DNA from: Panonychus citri
Lineage: Eukaryota > Arthropoda > Arachnida > Trombidiformes > Tetranychidae
Direction: 5' to 3'
Assembly (NCBI RefSeq): GCF_014898815.1
Contig: NW_026515549.1
Coordinates: forward strand, 682,001 to 746,000
Length of the DNA: 64,000 nt
The position numbers and the translations under genes are program-made. The notes beneath the pieces were generated by a model. That model had not been told where the DNA came from and made no database searches. It saw only the letters and a list, made by a program, of their open reading frames with translations. Shown in pieces: positions 47,413-59,565 of this stretch; position 1 is the first letter of the stretch; each line of letters begins with the position of its first letter.

Positions 47413-50400
47413 ATGTCTTATCAAAGGACAACTTTGATCATAACTTTGCTCATCTGTTTAGTTTCAGGTCAAAATCAACAACCCAATTGTGGATACGAAG
47501 TAAGTTAATCAGTTAATTGTTACTGACGACTCGTATTACCCTTAACCCTTTTACAGTCTGTTCAACGACTGATTGTTTATGATTAGCTCTATCTGATTGC
47601 TGAATCAGTAAAAAAACTGATTGATATAACTTTTTGATTGCATTTGCAATTTCTGATTCGAGATCCAAACAATTAATTCAATTGGTAAGCTTCGTGGTTT
47701 CCTGATCAGTTTTAAATCATTTAGGTTTCTTAATTGTACCTTAATGAATTGAATACTTTCCAGTGATGTTTATGGCGTTAATTTAGTTGTAATAGTAAAA
47801 GTTTAATCACAATTTGATTGAAAAGGAAAGTATTGTTATAACAATTAAATCAAAGCTTCTGCGTTCACAGTAAATTGCTGTCTCTTTACTGATTGTAATT
47901 CTGTTGTTCAACAATCAATTGTAACTGTGACAATTAAAAAGACTTGAAGCTTTTCCTTATTTCTTTACCATATGTGTATTTTCAATACATAGGAAGTTAA
48001 ATTCAATCATTTGAAAAATGATCTTTAATTGTTAACAATTTAATAGAGAAAATAAATAAACTCAAACTTCCCCATTGAAGTTCAATCTAGTTTGCAAATT
48101 ACATTGTCTGTTAATCGGTTCACTTACAATTAAGTTTTCTTCAAATTACATTGTATTAATTTACAATGAAAATTTAAACAATTAACTAATAATAATTTCC
48201 ATTCTTCCATTAATCAGTCATGTCCACCAATTAAAGATGGAGCAATTAACGTTCATATTGTCTGTCATAGTCATATGGACACTGGATGGGTAATCACTTT
48301 CGATGAATATTATCATAAATGTAAGTTCAACAATCAACTAATTGTTTAGATTTTCCCAATAATTACTCCTGGTAAACGAAATAATCAATTGCGATTTTTA
48401 AATCAATCAAATAAACTAAAAGGTTAAGTCAATATAAGGTAATCAAACTGATAAGTTTCAATACAATTGGACGAAACTATTAATAGCATTGCAATGGTTT
48501 CTAATCATAATTAAATCGTTGATGATTAGAAGAGAATCAAAAACGTATAGATTATTAAAGGTTTCTCATCTGATAGCAACAATTAATCTTATAGTAAATT
48601 ACCTTGACTTTGAAGTGGTAAAAAAGTGATTATAATTAGATGGAATTAAATATTCAATTGTTAACCAGCAACACTTACAATTTCAATTAAGGAAAAAGGA
48701 AATTGACACAATTAGTGATAATAATATAAAGAAAGCTACAATTAATCACTGTATAAGTCTAACAATCAGTGCTCATTGTCACTAATGTATCATGATTAAC
48801 ATGGTGATAATGAATCTCGGAGATTTAACAATTAAACATGAGGCTGGAAAACCACATATGTGATCAATGCACATGGAAGTGATTTAAATGAGGTAGACCA
48901 TTGAAACCATTTGATAGTTTGACTCAATTAATGAACAATTATTTTCGTTGATTGTGTGTCAATTAAATGAACGATTAAAGTGATTAAAGCCTCTTTAGCC
49001 TTGCTCTAGTTATGATTATGTTCAAAGGATAATGATAGTGATGTACAATCAATGAATTAATGTTAGTTGATATTAAGGGAATACTTAAAAGATTCAATTT
49101 CATCCCGAGAATCCTTGATTCTTATTTAATCAAGATAATTTAATGATCATTTATAATCAAGGTTTGTCTCTTCTTCCTGGTTAATCATGTTTACAATCAA
49201 GATCAGCCTTGTCTCAAGTAAGATGAACATTAAATACCAAAATAAATCAACTGATTATGGTAATATTGTCAATCTCTAGAAGCTGAAATTGAGTCGATTC
49301 TTAATTGTGACGATAATCATGAGGCGGGAAAGTAAATTGAATAACTTACCTTTTCCTATTTTCTTCCCATCTTCAATTTAATCAACTGAATCATATGACT
49401 AAATCAAGGAAATAATTTAATTTGAATGATTAAACCTTTTCCCTTAATTATTATTGATAAATCATCGTTGGCACTTATTTACCGTTGTAATAAGGTTTAC
49501 ACAATCAAATCAAATGACTCTTTTTGATTGCTAAGTTTACCAAGTTTATCAATTTAAATTGTTCAACTTGGAGTAACTTTTTAATGTTGACAATAATGTC
49601 CAAAATCAACGTGAATAAACAATTAACAAGCTACAATCATTTAATCACGAATTCATCTTAAGAATAAGTTGTAATAATTTTAAGGCTCGACATGAAATCA
49701 AACAACGTTGATTGTCACAATTAACACTAAAACCATAAGAGGAATTAAGTTAAACAATTTACATTAGTCACGCTAATTGTGATTGTTTGCCAAACTCTTT
49801 AATCGTGAATATCAAGAATCTTCCCATTATTTGTACGATTAACCTTGACCAACTGACCTTTATCATTAGTCAATTTAATTGAGATAATTTAAATTTATTC
49901 TAATTCTAGATGTTCGTGAGATTTATAATTCCGTGTTGAGTGAACTTCGTAAGGCACGAGATCGGAAATTCATCGCAGTAGAAACGTCGTTTTTTTCCCG
50001 TTGGTATAATGAACTTGGTCCATCGACTAAATTAGATGTCAGAAAGCTCGTTGATTCCGGTAATTAACTGATTGTTTTAATAGTGATTCCATTTTACTGT
50101 TATTTGCTTCTTTCAACCTTAATTTGTTTAATTTCAGTTGTTTACTAATATGATTTAACTATTTTTTTAGGACAATTGGAGTTTATTAGTGGCGGATGGT
50201 CAATGAATGATGAAGCGTGTCCTCTTTACTCAGGGATAATCAATCAAATGACCTTAGGTCATAAATGGTTAAACGAAACTTTGGTGAATGTGGTATACCT
50301 AAAATCGGTTGGCAAATTGACCCGTTTGGACATTCAAGAGAGTTTTCGTCAATCTTATCACAAATGGGCTTCGATGGACTGTTTTTGGGCCGAGTTGATT

Positions 50401-53107
50401 ATCAAGATAAAGACGTTCGAACTTCTCATCGGAACCTTGAATTCATTTGGAAATCAAGTCCATCGCTTGGTAAAAAGTCTGACCTTTTCACAGGAATATT
50501 ACCTAATGTCTATTGGCCTCCGAAAAACTTTTGCTTCGATTATAATTGTTACGATGAACCAGTGACGAAATACAATGCAATGAGACGAGCTCGTGAATTC
50601 ATTGATAAGGTTGTCAAACCTTATGCCAAAATGTACGCAACAAACAATACGATCATAACGATGGGAATGGACTTTTATTTCCGTGATGCTTATAATTGGT
50701 ACTCAAACCTCGACCAACTTATCGAAGCAGTAAATACCCTTGGAGTTCGTGAGGGAGTAAATATGTTCTATTCGACTCCTTCTTGTTACCTTAAATCTCT
50801 TTACGATGCTCAGGTTACTTGGCCCGTTAAAGCCGATGATTTCTTCCCTTATGCTGATGCTTACAACACCTACTGGACGGGTTACTACAGTTCGAGGCCA
50901 ACGCTAAAACAATTTATTCGCTATGCAGAGTCATTGTTGGTCACGGCGAAGCAACTCAATGTCCTCGCACTTTTGGGACCCGAACAGAGTAAACTACACA
51001 CACCATTGGAAAAAGTTCTTGGAATTCTGCACCACCATGATGCTATTACAGGAACTTGTAAACAAAAGGTTGCCGATGATTATGCTAAGCAATTACATGA
51101 AGGAATTCAGCACGTTGAAGAATCAATTGTGGCCTCAATGAACCGAATTCTCTTCCCTCGAGGTCCTCTCCATTCAGAGGCTATTCATTTCTGCCATTTA
51201 CTTAATCATTCACATTGCGAGGTCGTTCAAAGGATGTCCAGTGTTTCAGCTAATAATGTTTTAGTCCACGTTTTCAACCCGTTGGCCAGTCCCGTTAAAC
51301 ATTATATCAAATTACCTGTTGATCAAGGAGCGTATGAGGTTTTCACAAGCGATCGCACTAATGTTGACTATCAGGTAAAACAATCAACTGACTAGAAGTT
51401 TAAATTGCGTTTGAATTAACCAACAGATTATTACACATTTACAGTTACTTCATTTACCTGAAGCCGTAAGAGCTTTGCCTTTACGGTCTATCGATACACC
51501 GTACGAATTAATCTTCAGGGCTTCATTACCCGCTCTTGGATATACAACTTTTCTGGTTCGCAAAATAAATGGACCTGGTAAATTGATTATTGATAAATTG
51601 TTACGTTTATTTTGAATCGATTTGATTTATGTTTATATTTCTCTTCCTGGTTTAGATCTTGCTCCTCCAAGACGTTTATCTGGACCCAGTGAGAATCCTG
51701 GTGAAGTTACAATTGAAAACAATAAAATGGCCTTAAAGTTCAATCAGGCAACAGGATTATTGAAGGAAATTATTCTTGCTGATGGTCGTCGACTTGATTT
51801 CAAGCAGAATTTTCATCTTTATCGAGGTTCAACGGGAAGTTATAGTGAAAAAGCTTCCGGGGCTTATGCTTTCAACCCAACACCAGAAGGCTCCAGCCCA
51901 GCAGCAAGTCAGGTCACTTATCATGTAACTAAAGGAGATTTAGTTCAAGAAGTTCATCAAATTTTCAATGAATATATTAGTCAAACTATTCGGCTTCATC
52001 AACATAGCGATTCAATTGAATTTGACTGGATAATTGGACCCATACCAAAGGGCAATTGGTATTCTGACCTCGGGAAGGAGATTGTTACTCGATATGAAAC
52101 TGACTTCCTCTCAAACGGTACTTGGTGGACTGATTCTAATGGCCGTGAAGCCATAAGAAGAACACGCGATCATCGACCAACATGGAATCTGGTCACAAGC
52201 GAAAATGTAGCGGCCAATTATTATCCGATTTCTGCGTGGACTTTCATTCGTGATTATGAGCGTAATCTGCAATTAACTGTATTACCTGATCGACCACAAG
52301 GTGGATCGAGTTTGATTGATGGTTCACTCGAGCTGATGCTTCATCGGAGGCTATTTTATGATGATGGATTCGGAATGGAAGAGGCTCTCGATGAAGCTGG
52401 AAGTGATTCTCGAGGCTTGATTGTCAAGGGTCGACATCATGTTATATTATCTGATATTCGTCCGAGCGTTCAGAAAATGCGAACAATGTCCAAGCAACTT
52501 GCTCTTCCTCCACTGACCATGTTCAGAGCTCTCACAGATCCAGGAATAAACCATTTAGATCGACCTGAACGATTCGACTTCAGTGGACTTCACCGAAAAC
52601 TTCCAGTCAACATTCACTTATTGAGTTTTGAGAGATGGGACGATAATAAGCTACTCATTAGGTTAGAACACTTTTTCGAAGTTAATGAAGATATGAAATA
52701 CTCTCGACCCCGTCGAGTCTCACTGAGAGATCTTTTTGAACCTTTACGAATAACATCGGCCCAAGAGGTCGCACTTAACGTTGTCCAAGATCGACGAGCG
52801 ACAGAAAAACGTAGACTACGATTCGTATCGCGATTTGACCCTTACTTTAATTACACCAATTTGCTCAGTCAAATTGATCCCAACGGTAAGTTTATTGTAT
52901 CAATTTGTCAAACATTTTTCTAATTATCTTTCCTAATTTTAAATTCTAATCACAGATCAAAGTAATCACGGTGATGGACAAGAATCGTTGATGGTGATTC
53001 TTTATCCAATGGATATAAAAAGTTATTTAGTTACTTTTGAAGCGAAAAGAATTTGTTTTGGTTCAACTTATTCGAACAGAGCGAGAAATTATCCTTTTAA
53101 TTGTTAA
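47413..53107 (+). CDS. MAN2B1: lysosomal alpha-mannosidase (GH38), apparent 1-nt frameshift
   Basis: Seven exons: 47413-47499, 48218-48320, 49910-50059, 50171-51374, 51445-51577, 51656-52885 and 52956-53107. The enzyme hydrolyses alpha-mannose from N-glycans in the lysosome. A signal peptide (residues 1 to about 19) precedes CGYESCPPIKDGAINVHIV. Zinc and catalytic motifs: HSHMDTGW (His and second Asp kept), GWQIDPFGHS (nucleophile Asp), and HHHDAITGT. Other family stretches are GGWSMNDEA, MGFDGLFLGRVDYQDK, FFPYADAYNTYWTGYYSSRP, and the C-terminal beta-domain with TRYETDF, ISAWTFI, LPDRPQGG and DGSLELMLHRRL. Exon lengths sum to 3,059 nt, one short of a multiple of three. The frame breaks at about 50281-50283 (GAAACTTTGG), where the family reads NETFG; both sides are otherwise intact and would total about 1,019 aa. 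Read literally, translation stops at 50565 after about 244 aa. Assembly error, allele defect or pseudogene are the options. Confidence 0.9.
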
Positions 53108-53543
53108 TCTCTCTCAGTGTAAATTGTCTTAATCTCTTGATCGATTGGAGTAAATTTATTTAATTTTATACCTTCCACATAAAAGAGATGAAAGATCAAT
53201 CCAATTAATTATTTTAATCAACTATGGGACTTTAATTAATCGCCAATGATCATTTCGTATTCAACTCAATGTACAAAATTCAATCAATTCATCAACCATC
53301 ACAATCATTTATCTTTGTTCTTGTTTCAAGACTTTTATTTACCATTGATAATAAAATACAATCAAGTTACAATTAAATCAACAGTTATTTTAAACAAAGT
53401 CATTTAATTTAATTGTCAATGAAAATCAAAATACGAGTATAAAATTGAGATTAAGTAAAAAAGCTGTTAAAAATTGACGAAAAATTGTTAAATAAATATG
53501 ATCACAGATGAAGATGAGTGTCACTCAGCCGATGATGATTTGC
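53108..53543. terminator. convergent 3' region with opposing poly(A) signals
   Basis: AATAAA at 53350-53355 serves alpha-mannosidase (+). TTTATT at 53334-53339 is AATAAA on the minus strand for METTL4. The two signals are about 10 bp apart, so the two 3' UTRs probably overlap or abut. Confidence 0.5.
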
Positions 53544-54695
53544 CTATTCGAATGCAAATAATTCATAGGCTTGGAGTTTAATACATTCGAAGCCAATAGA
53601 AAGGAAATTTGGCCTCAAGTATCGAGCGTATAATTCAATTCCTCGTAGTTGAGTGAATCTGTCATCGTAAAGCGGTTGCCGATTGATTATTAATCTTTCG
53701 GGTTCTTCGAGATAATTATTTTGAGATTGTTGTAACCATGGAAAATCAAATCCGATCGGTGGTTTGTGTGAGTGAATTGCACTTGGCTTTGAGACGAAAA
53801 CACCATCGAGGGGCTTTTCGGCTCCATTGGGTGAAGCGATCAGTAGATATTCACGACCACCACGAACTTTACTGCTCTCCCAAGAATTTGTGATCTTATG
53901 CCAGAGAAGACAAGCTTCGAGTTTCATTTCTATTATGGGCAAAAGTTGTTCGAGACATAATGATTTTTGCTTCTCCGTTGTCCATAAAACTATGCGAATG
54001 TCCAGTTGATGGCGATTTATTAACAGCGAACAGATTTTGTTAAGAAGTTGAAAGGTTTGAATTATTTCCGTCGATCCTGCAGTTTCATAGTTTCGCCTCC
54101 TTTTGACTGATTTGTTTTCCCAGGGAGGATCGATTATGATTAAAAATTTCTCTTCGTCCGTGATAATCCCTTTGATGTTGATAAGATTTTTAAGAAACAG
54201 GCTGAGAGCAGCATTAACGTCACAAATGGCGAAACAACTTTGTCTTGGGATTAGATAATCTTGGAAGGCGATGTTCACGAGTATTGGATTATTTGCCAGA
54301 TTACAGAGAATCTTTTCTTCGGCTAAATTATTTATTCCAGACGATCGAAGATGAATTTTCTTGGCTTTGTTTTTCGCTAACGAGTTGTCTTCTTTGGTTT
54401 CGATTATTAGAGGATTGATTTGATTTCTGATCCAAGCGAAAAGATTTCTCTCCTTGAGCGATAGATTGGCAACGTAACTCTGACGACTTGAAATCGACAG
54501 GTCGTTATCTTTATCATGTGATTTCCACCATTGTTCTGATTCCATATAAAAAGGTAAATTGATTTGAAACAGAACCGGATCAAGTTTGAGGCCTGAGTCT
54601 TTCCAATATTCTGTCCGATGATCCAAGAAGACAGCGAGTCCCGTTCCAGTTTCATTGATTCCAATTGAACGCCAATCAACAGTCCAAACAATCAT
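53544..54695 (-). CDS. METTL4: METTL4-like N6-adenine methyltransferase (MT-A70 family)
   Basis: Single-exon, 383 aa, shorter than vertebrate METTL4 (about 470) mainly in the N-terminal half. METTL4 enzymes methylate N6 of adenine (2'-O-methyladenosine in U2 snRNA; a DNA 6mA role is reported and debated). The catalytic DPPW motif is at residues 189-192, inside FLIIIDPPWENKSVKRRR, the METTL4 signature. The preceding YLIPRQSCFAICDV matches the conserved region before the SAM fold. LWHKITNSWE, GGREYLLIAS, KPLDGVFVSKPSAIHSHKPP and GIELYARYLRPNFLSIGFECIKLQ follow in family order. The start ATG at 54695 is the first in the frame and its context is plausible. No intron is needed. The gene is tail-to-tail with alpha-mannosidase. 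Confidence 0.95.
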   Translation of the reverse strand: MIVWTVDWRSIGINETGTGLAVFLDHRTEYWKDSGLKLDPVLFQINLPFYMESEQWWKSHDKDNDLSISSRQSYVANLSLKERNLFAWIRNQINPLIIETKEDNSLAKNKAKKIHLRSSGINNLAEEKILCNLANNPILVNIAFQDYLIPRQSCFAICDVNAALSLFLKNLINIKGIITDEEKFLIIIDPPWENKSVKRRRNYETAGSTEIIQTFQLLNKICSLLINRHQLDIRIVLWTTEKQKSLCLEQLLPIIEMKLEACLLWHKITNSWESSKVRGGREYLLIASPNGAEKPLDGVFVSKPSAIHSHKPPIGFDFPWLQQSQNNYLEEPERLIINRQPLYDDRFTQLRGIELYARYLRPNFLSIGFECIKLQAYELFAFE

Positions 54696-55365
54696 TTTGT
54701 CTGCGAGATTTTTCTAAAAACAAATCAACCCAAAGATAATTTAAAAAGTTACAATTAATTAAAAGCATAGAAAACGAGAAATCAATTGACCCATAAACAA
54801 GAAACACAAAATTGTCTTGACATATTTCATAGAAACATTTCAATTAGTTGACCAACAGATATTTAAATTACTTAATAACTTCATCTCTTTTAATGGTCAT
54901 TTAACTCAAACGAATAAAATTAAATTAAAAGTCAACAATTAAGTTTCTTTGTTGGCAAACATTTGAAGAAGCAGCTGATTGAAGATGTAAACAAAAATTA
55001 GTAAAACAATTTGGCGGAAAATTCAATTCCATCAATACAATAATTGGAAAAAATAATTTTTATGAATAATTCAAATTGTTATCGCAAATAATCATGACAA
55101 TACCAAATTAATATAAATCTAATCAGATTTTAGACAAAAAATTAATTACCAATCCTTTTGATTGTCTAACTATTGAACATTAGAAACTTTAAAATCATTT
55201 CCATCTTAAGGTAAAAAGTACATGATGATTGACACGTTTGATCATAACAATTAAGTTGATCAATATGCCAACTTAAGAAGGTAAAAAAAGTTACGATTGT
55301 GAATTTAATTGTTTTTACAATCAAACTGAACCTGTGACAGTTTTTTACAACTTTATCCCATCAAG

Positions 55366-55536
55366 ATGAAGGCAAAGTTGCGCTTTGAAAAGGTAAACTT
55401 ATGCTCGTCGATGATATTTGAAGATTTTACCTTCACTTTTAATCAAGATTGTTCAGTCAATCGGAAAGATGAACTGAAAAATGTGACTATTGAAGAGATG
55501 GGTCAAATTTCTGGTTCAAGTTACCTGAGAAGGTGA
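55366..55536 (+). CDS. candidate small ORF, 56 aa
   Basis: ATG at 55366 to TGA at 55536. The peptide (begins MKAKLRFEKVNLCSSMIFED) has balanced composition with charged and aromatic residues, unlike the repeat-derived frames around it. Two Cys are present but there is no signal peptide or known motif. A second coding-like ORF of 26 aa (55545-55625) follows within 10 bp in another frame, and AAG|GTGACA near 55533 could be a donor. No family recognised. Confidence 0.2.
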   Translation: MKAKLRFEKVNLCSSMIFEDFTFTFNQDCSVNRKDELKNVTIEEMGQISGSSYLRR

Positions 55537-56397
55537 CAAAGTATATGAATGTGCCAAAGAGTCGCAATGACAACAACAATCGTTGTGAATTCATTTGCCA
55601 GATCACTGGTTTTGGATTAGGTTAATAATCTTACATGTCGAGTGTTTTTTCCCAATTTTTGCGAGTCAATTGCTTCAACAACAACAACAACAATTTACAT
55701 GAGGTAATAATCAACAAGTGATCGATGGTAATGGTTATGAGTTTTTCTAAATGCGTAAGTGTAAGTTATCAGTTTAGATTTTGTCTCTTCATCATTAGTA
55801 AGAAAATGAGAAGAGTGAAAATATTTTGAAACTTTTTTCTTGTGATAAACTTGAGATGAAATTTCATCAGAATCGATTGGATCAATTCTAGAAAATTTGG
55901 TATCAATTGAAAACGAAATGAACATTTGATGATAACCAGATAATCAACTAGATATTCACATGATGATAATGATTTAGATTCTGGTAGAGGGATAAACGAT
56001 TGATGATAAATTTGGAGGTCATCAACATCTTCATGTTTATTTTAGAAAAGCACTTCGATGTAACCATCATGTGTCAACCTGTTTAGACCGAGATGAATCT
56101 TCAAATTGGTGGAAAGAGAAGAGAATTTATTTGACCTTGAAAATCTTGTTTTCTAAAGGGCATTTGCTGTAGGAGAGAAGATGAAGAAGAGCCTCTCATC
56201 TTTGATCGAACGGAAAAAGAGAGAAAGAAGATAAAAAAGAACTTCTTCCCAAGAAGATGAGAAGAAAAAGAAGAGAGAGAGAGATGATGATGATGATCAA
56301 AATGGCAAGTTAGAGCCAAGAGATGAATTTGGTAACTTGCTGGCGAATCGGACTCTCGGTCGATGACCGGTAAAGCGATTTTGCATAACCTGTACTC

Positions 56398-56604
56398 ATG
56401 GAGGGAAACGTTAGCAGGGGTTTCCCGAAACTAGATGACGATTGGATGTTTATTGTGAAGAAAAGGGAAGAGAGGAAGTGGAGAGACTGGCGAAAGAAGA
56501 TAAAACGTTTGAAGAAGATGATAAGAGAAGAAAATAAAACGAAAAGAAGATTATTCTCTTTCTCTTTTGATTCGGTCATTTTTTGGAAGGTAACAAGTTG
56601 TTGA
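56398..56604 (+). CDS. candidate small basic ORF, 68 aa
   Basis: The frame begins MEGNVSRGFPKLDDDWMFIVKK and continues into a Lys/Arg/Glu-rich helical stretch (REERKWRDWRKKIKRLKKMI). A possible splice donor (AAG|GTAACA) lies at about 56588. The 5' part of the surrounding 56300-56480 segment has non-repetitive, coding-like composition on both strands. No family recognised. The Lys/Arg tail partly reflects local GAA/AGA-rich DNA, so it may be chance. Confidence 0.15.
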   Translation: MEGNVSRGFPKLDDDWMFIVKKREERKWRDWRKKIKRLKKMIREENKTKRRLFSFSFDSVIFWKVTSC

Positions 56605-57457
56605 CCCACCGACAGTAAAGATCATAAATTGTGGTGATAAATGTATTCCAATCTCCAAAGGAGATTCGCCATTCAAACCTTAACCCTGACAATCTTTTTA
56701 AAGATAACCTGATTTTCGGATCAATTCAAGAATGAATTATTGGTAGATTAATAGATTAATAGATTAATCTTGAAGACCAACGAAAATCAGATTAGATGAG
56801 ATGATGACAGTGAACATTAAGAAGACGAATCGTTGGTCGAATATTTTTCTTTTAAATTGCAAATGGAATCATGGAAATGAATTTTCATCATTCTTTTGAT
56901 CATCAAATGAATTAAATTGACTCTAAACTCATGATGAGTCACGTGATTTCGTATTTGATTCTAATCTGCCGATGGTGAAACTCAGTTGAACTCTTTTCAG
57001 GGCGATTCCTTTTTTCTCATCATTTCAATTCGTTTTCTCTCTCAAACTAAAACTTGATCTTTTCTCATTCTTGGTCAGATTAATGGACGGTGACAAGTTC
57101 ACGGTGATTCTTGTTGTTCTTGCAAAGGGATTCACTTGAAATACTTTCGTCTCAAGAGAAGAAGATGAATAAAGAGAAGGTGGAGAAAGAGAGAAGTAAA
57201 GAAAGAGAGAGAGAGAGAGAGAAAGTATGAAGATAAAGAGAAGAGGATGGAAGATAAAAAGAGAGACTGAAAATCATTGTGATGAAACCGAATCGGTGGT
57301 GTCATCAACCTTCCCTTTGATCAGAACCAGTTCTACAACATTTTGTTAGAACCTTTATAACAATGGATAAGTTTTTTCTTCTTTGGTTCTTTTTTCTCTT
57401 TGCACGAATATGAGGATGATGACGATTGAAAGAAGTTGAGTAAGAAGATGAGTGAGT

Positions 57458-57481
57458 GAGAGAGAGAGAGAGAGAGAGAGA
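57458..57481. repeat. (AG)n microsatellite
   Basis: About 12 AG units after a GTGAGTGAG lead-in. Confidence 0.9.
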
Positions 57482-58391
57482 ACAAGTTGAAAGGGAACAT
57501 GAAACAAGATAAACGAAGAAGATGAACAACGAAGTAGAAAAAAGCAAATAGAAGAATAAAAAATTTCTTCTTTCGGATTCTAAGACATGAAAGTCTAACA
57601 ATTAAGTTAAATTGTTGTTAACGCCACTCACAGAACTTTATCTTTTACTGGCCATCAATTTATCGTTAGATTTTCTTGATGGGAATCAAGATGATGGAAA
57701 GATAATCAACAGATCAATCGTTTGCCTGTTTAATTGGTTCCATTCAAAGATTGTCTTTGTTTGTGTTACTTTGAATATCGAAGAGAAATTTATGCTTCTT
57801 TTCTTGCGAAATTTATTTCCAATAATTGATGAATATTCATGTCATCGCTTAGATCGTTTCATCTTCTAATCAACGTCCAAATACAAAGAAATTAATTCAT
57901 TTTCTTTTCTCACAAATTATCTTCATGAATGAAGCTTCTTTCATCATTGAGCTTCTCTCTCGGTGATAAATGTTTTTCCAATTCTGGTTAATAAATTGGT
58001 GGGTGTTCATGTCCAAAGAGAGAGGGTGGTGGTTGTTACAGATAAGCGAACATGAAAACACACCTTGAGCTGATTAGAGAAAAAGATTAACCAGAATACA
58101 GATTAAGAGAAAAGAGCAATTAAAGTCTAAATCTGCCATCTAACTAATTGCTCTCGCAAACTGTTATTTAACAAGTTGCCGAAAGTCTTAAAAAGTATCA
58201 ACAACAATTTAATTCTAAAATGAGCAAATCGCATTAGATTTATTTTCTCATCACAATTAATTAATAATCGAATCCTTGTTAATTAATAGATGTTAGTCAT
58301 CTTCCTCCATTCGCCCTTCTCTCTGTCTCTAATCAACATCATCTTTTAATCATTCAAATGATAAGCTTGTCGAACTATTGTTGAAAGAGGA

Positions 58392-58392
58392 A

Positions 58393-58421
<29 letters not shown>
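58392..58421. repeat. (ATG)n trinucleotide repeat
   Basis: Ten uninterrupted units; reads as poly-His on the minus strand in a frame with no other support. Confidence 0.95.
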
Positions 58422-58423
<2 letters not shown>

Positions 58424-59565
58424 AACGATTACTCCCAGGAAGCTTGGCCAAGTCTAAAGGGTGACCCGAGTAACAACAGTAAACACCAATAATCATCATC
58501 ATCATCACTCCATCAGGTCGCTTGGTTACACCGGAAACGTCCTTCAATAAAACAAATATTAGAAGGACAATTTATCAGTTTCCTGGACATTGGAAAGGGC
58601 GTTTTCCAAAGTAAATATTAGGAGAAAAGAGAAGTTCAATTGAAAGATGATGATGATGATGAGGCCTTAGAATAAGAAGAGAAGTGAGAAAAGGGCGATT
58701 ATCATCATCATCATAATCACTTTACCGGTTCAACATCTTAGCTGAGTCTTGATCCTATTCCCTTCCTTGATTGTCAACAATTTACGTTGTTTACGTTAAT
58801 TACTTGTAATCAACAAATTTATTAATAGGTAACATTGAGACTTGTTAAACTTCATCATCATCACACTTAATCAATTGTCATTGTTTTTGTCACTGTTTAA
58901 GCTTTGGCTAAATTGTTATGTTACAATCAAATAAATCACAATCTACAATTTATCAGCTTGGATTTAATTTGATTAGCAGTCACTTTGCTTCATCTAAATA
59001 GTAAATCATAATTTATATTTGCTAATCATTAATTCACCTCAGGCTCAGATCAATCTAAATTGTTAGGGTATTAAGTTTACAATCAATGCTTTTGACTTAA
59101 TTTATTCATGATTAACATAATCATCAACCGGATTCACATTAAGTTTTTGTTGTTTTTGGTCAAAAATCAATTTAATCTGAATTATAAATTAAGATTACAC
59201 AATTAGCCTGGTAAATAAATATTGAATTGTAACTACGATTCTGATATCGATATCAAAGTAATCATGTTGAGATTAAAAAAATACTCTTGAACGTAGTTGA
59301 ATCAATATGCAATGACTAATGATAAATATGATTAACTAGTGATTAAGATTACAACTATCAAGCAATTAAAACGATTTCACTTGATTAATTAGTTTCAAGT
59401 AACGAGGAGAAAAATTCCAATTAAATTCATGTGATCTTCAAGATATTGTAAACGATTACTTTGATTGGATCATTTGAATTGGAATATTTTTTGTACAGTT
59501 TTTAGAATTGCGATAAATATTATGATGGAGTTTTGTTTGATTAAAAATCGATGATTGGATTGGAC

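Larger units (their letters stand above)
54696..59565. other. sparse stretch with unassigned small ORFs and simple repeats
   Basis: About 4.9 kb without a recognised gene. It holds GA tracts (about 57202-57221 and 57458-57481), a GAT run (58392-58421) and several short coding-like frames described separately. It may be regulatory, or may contain short or lineage-specific genes. Confidence 0.5.

Noticed and set aside
58350..58547. Minus-strand frame with a poly-His run
   Set aside because: The His run is the (ATG)n repeat; no ATG upstream of the non-repeat part and no family match.
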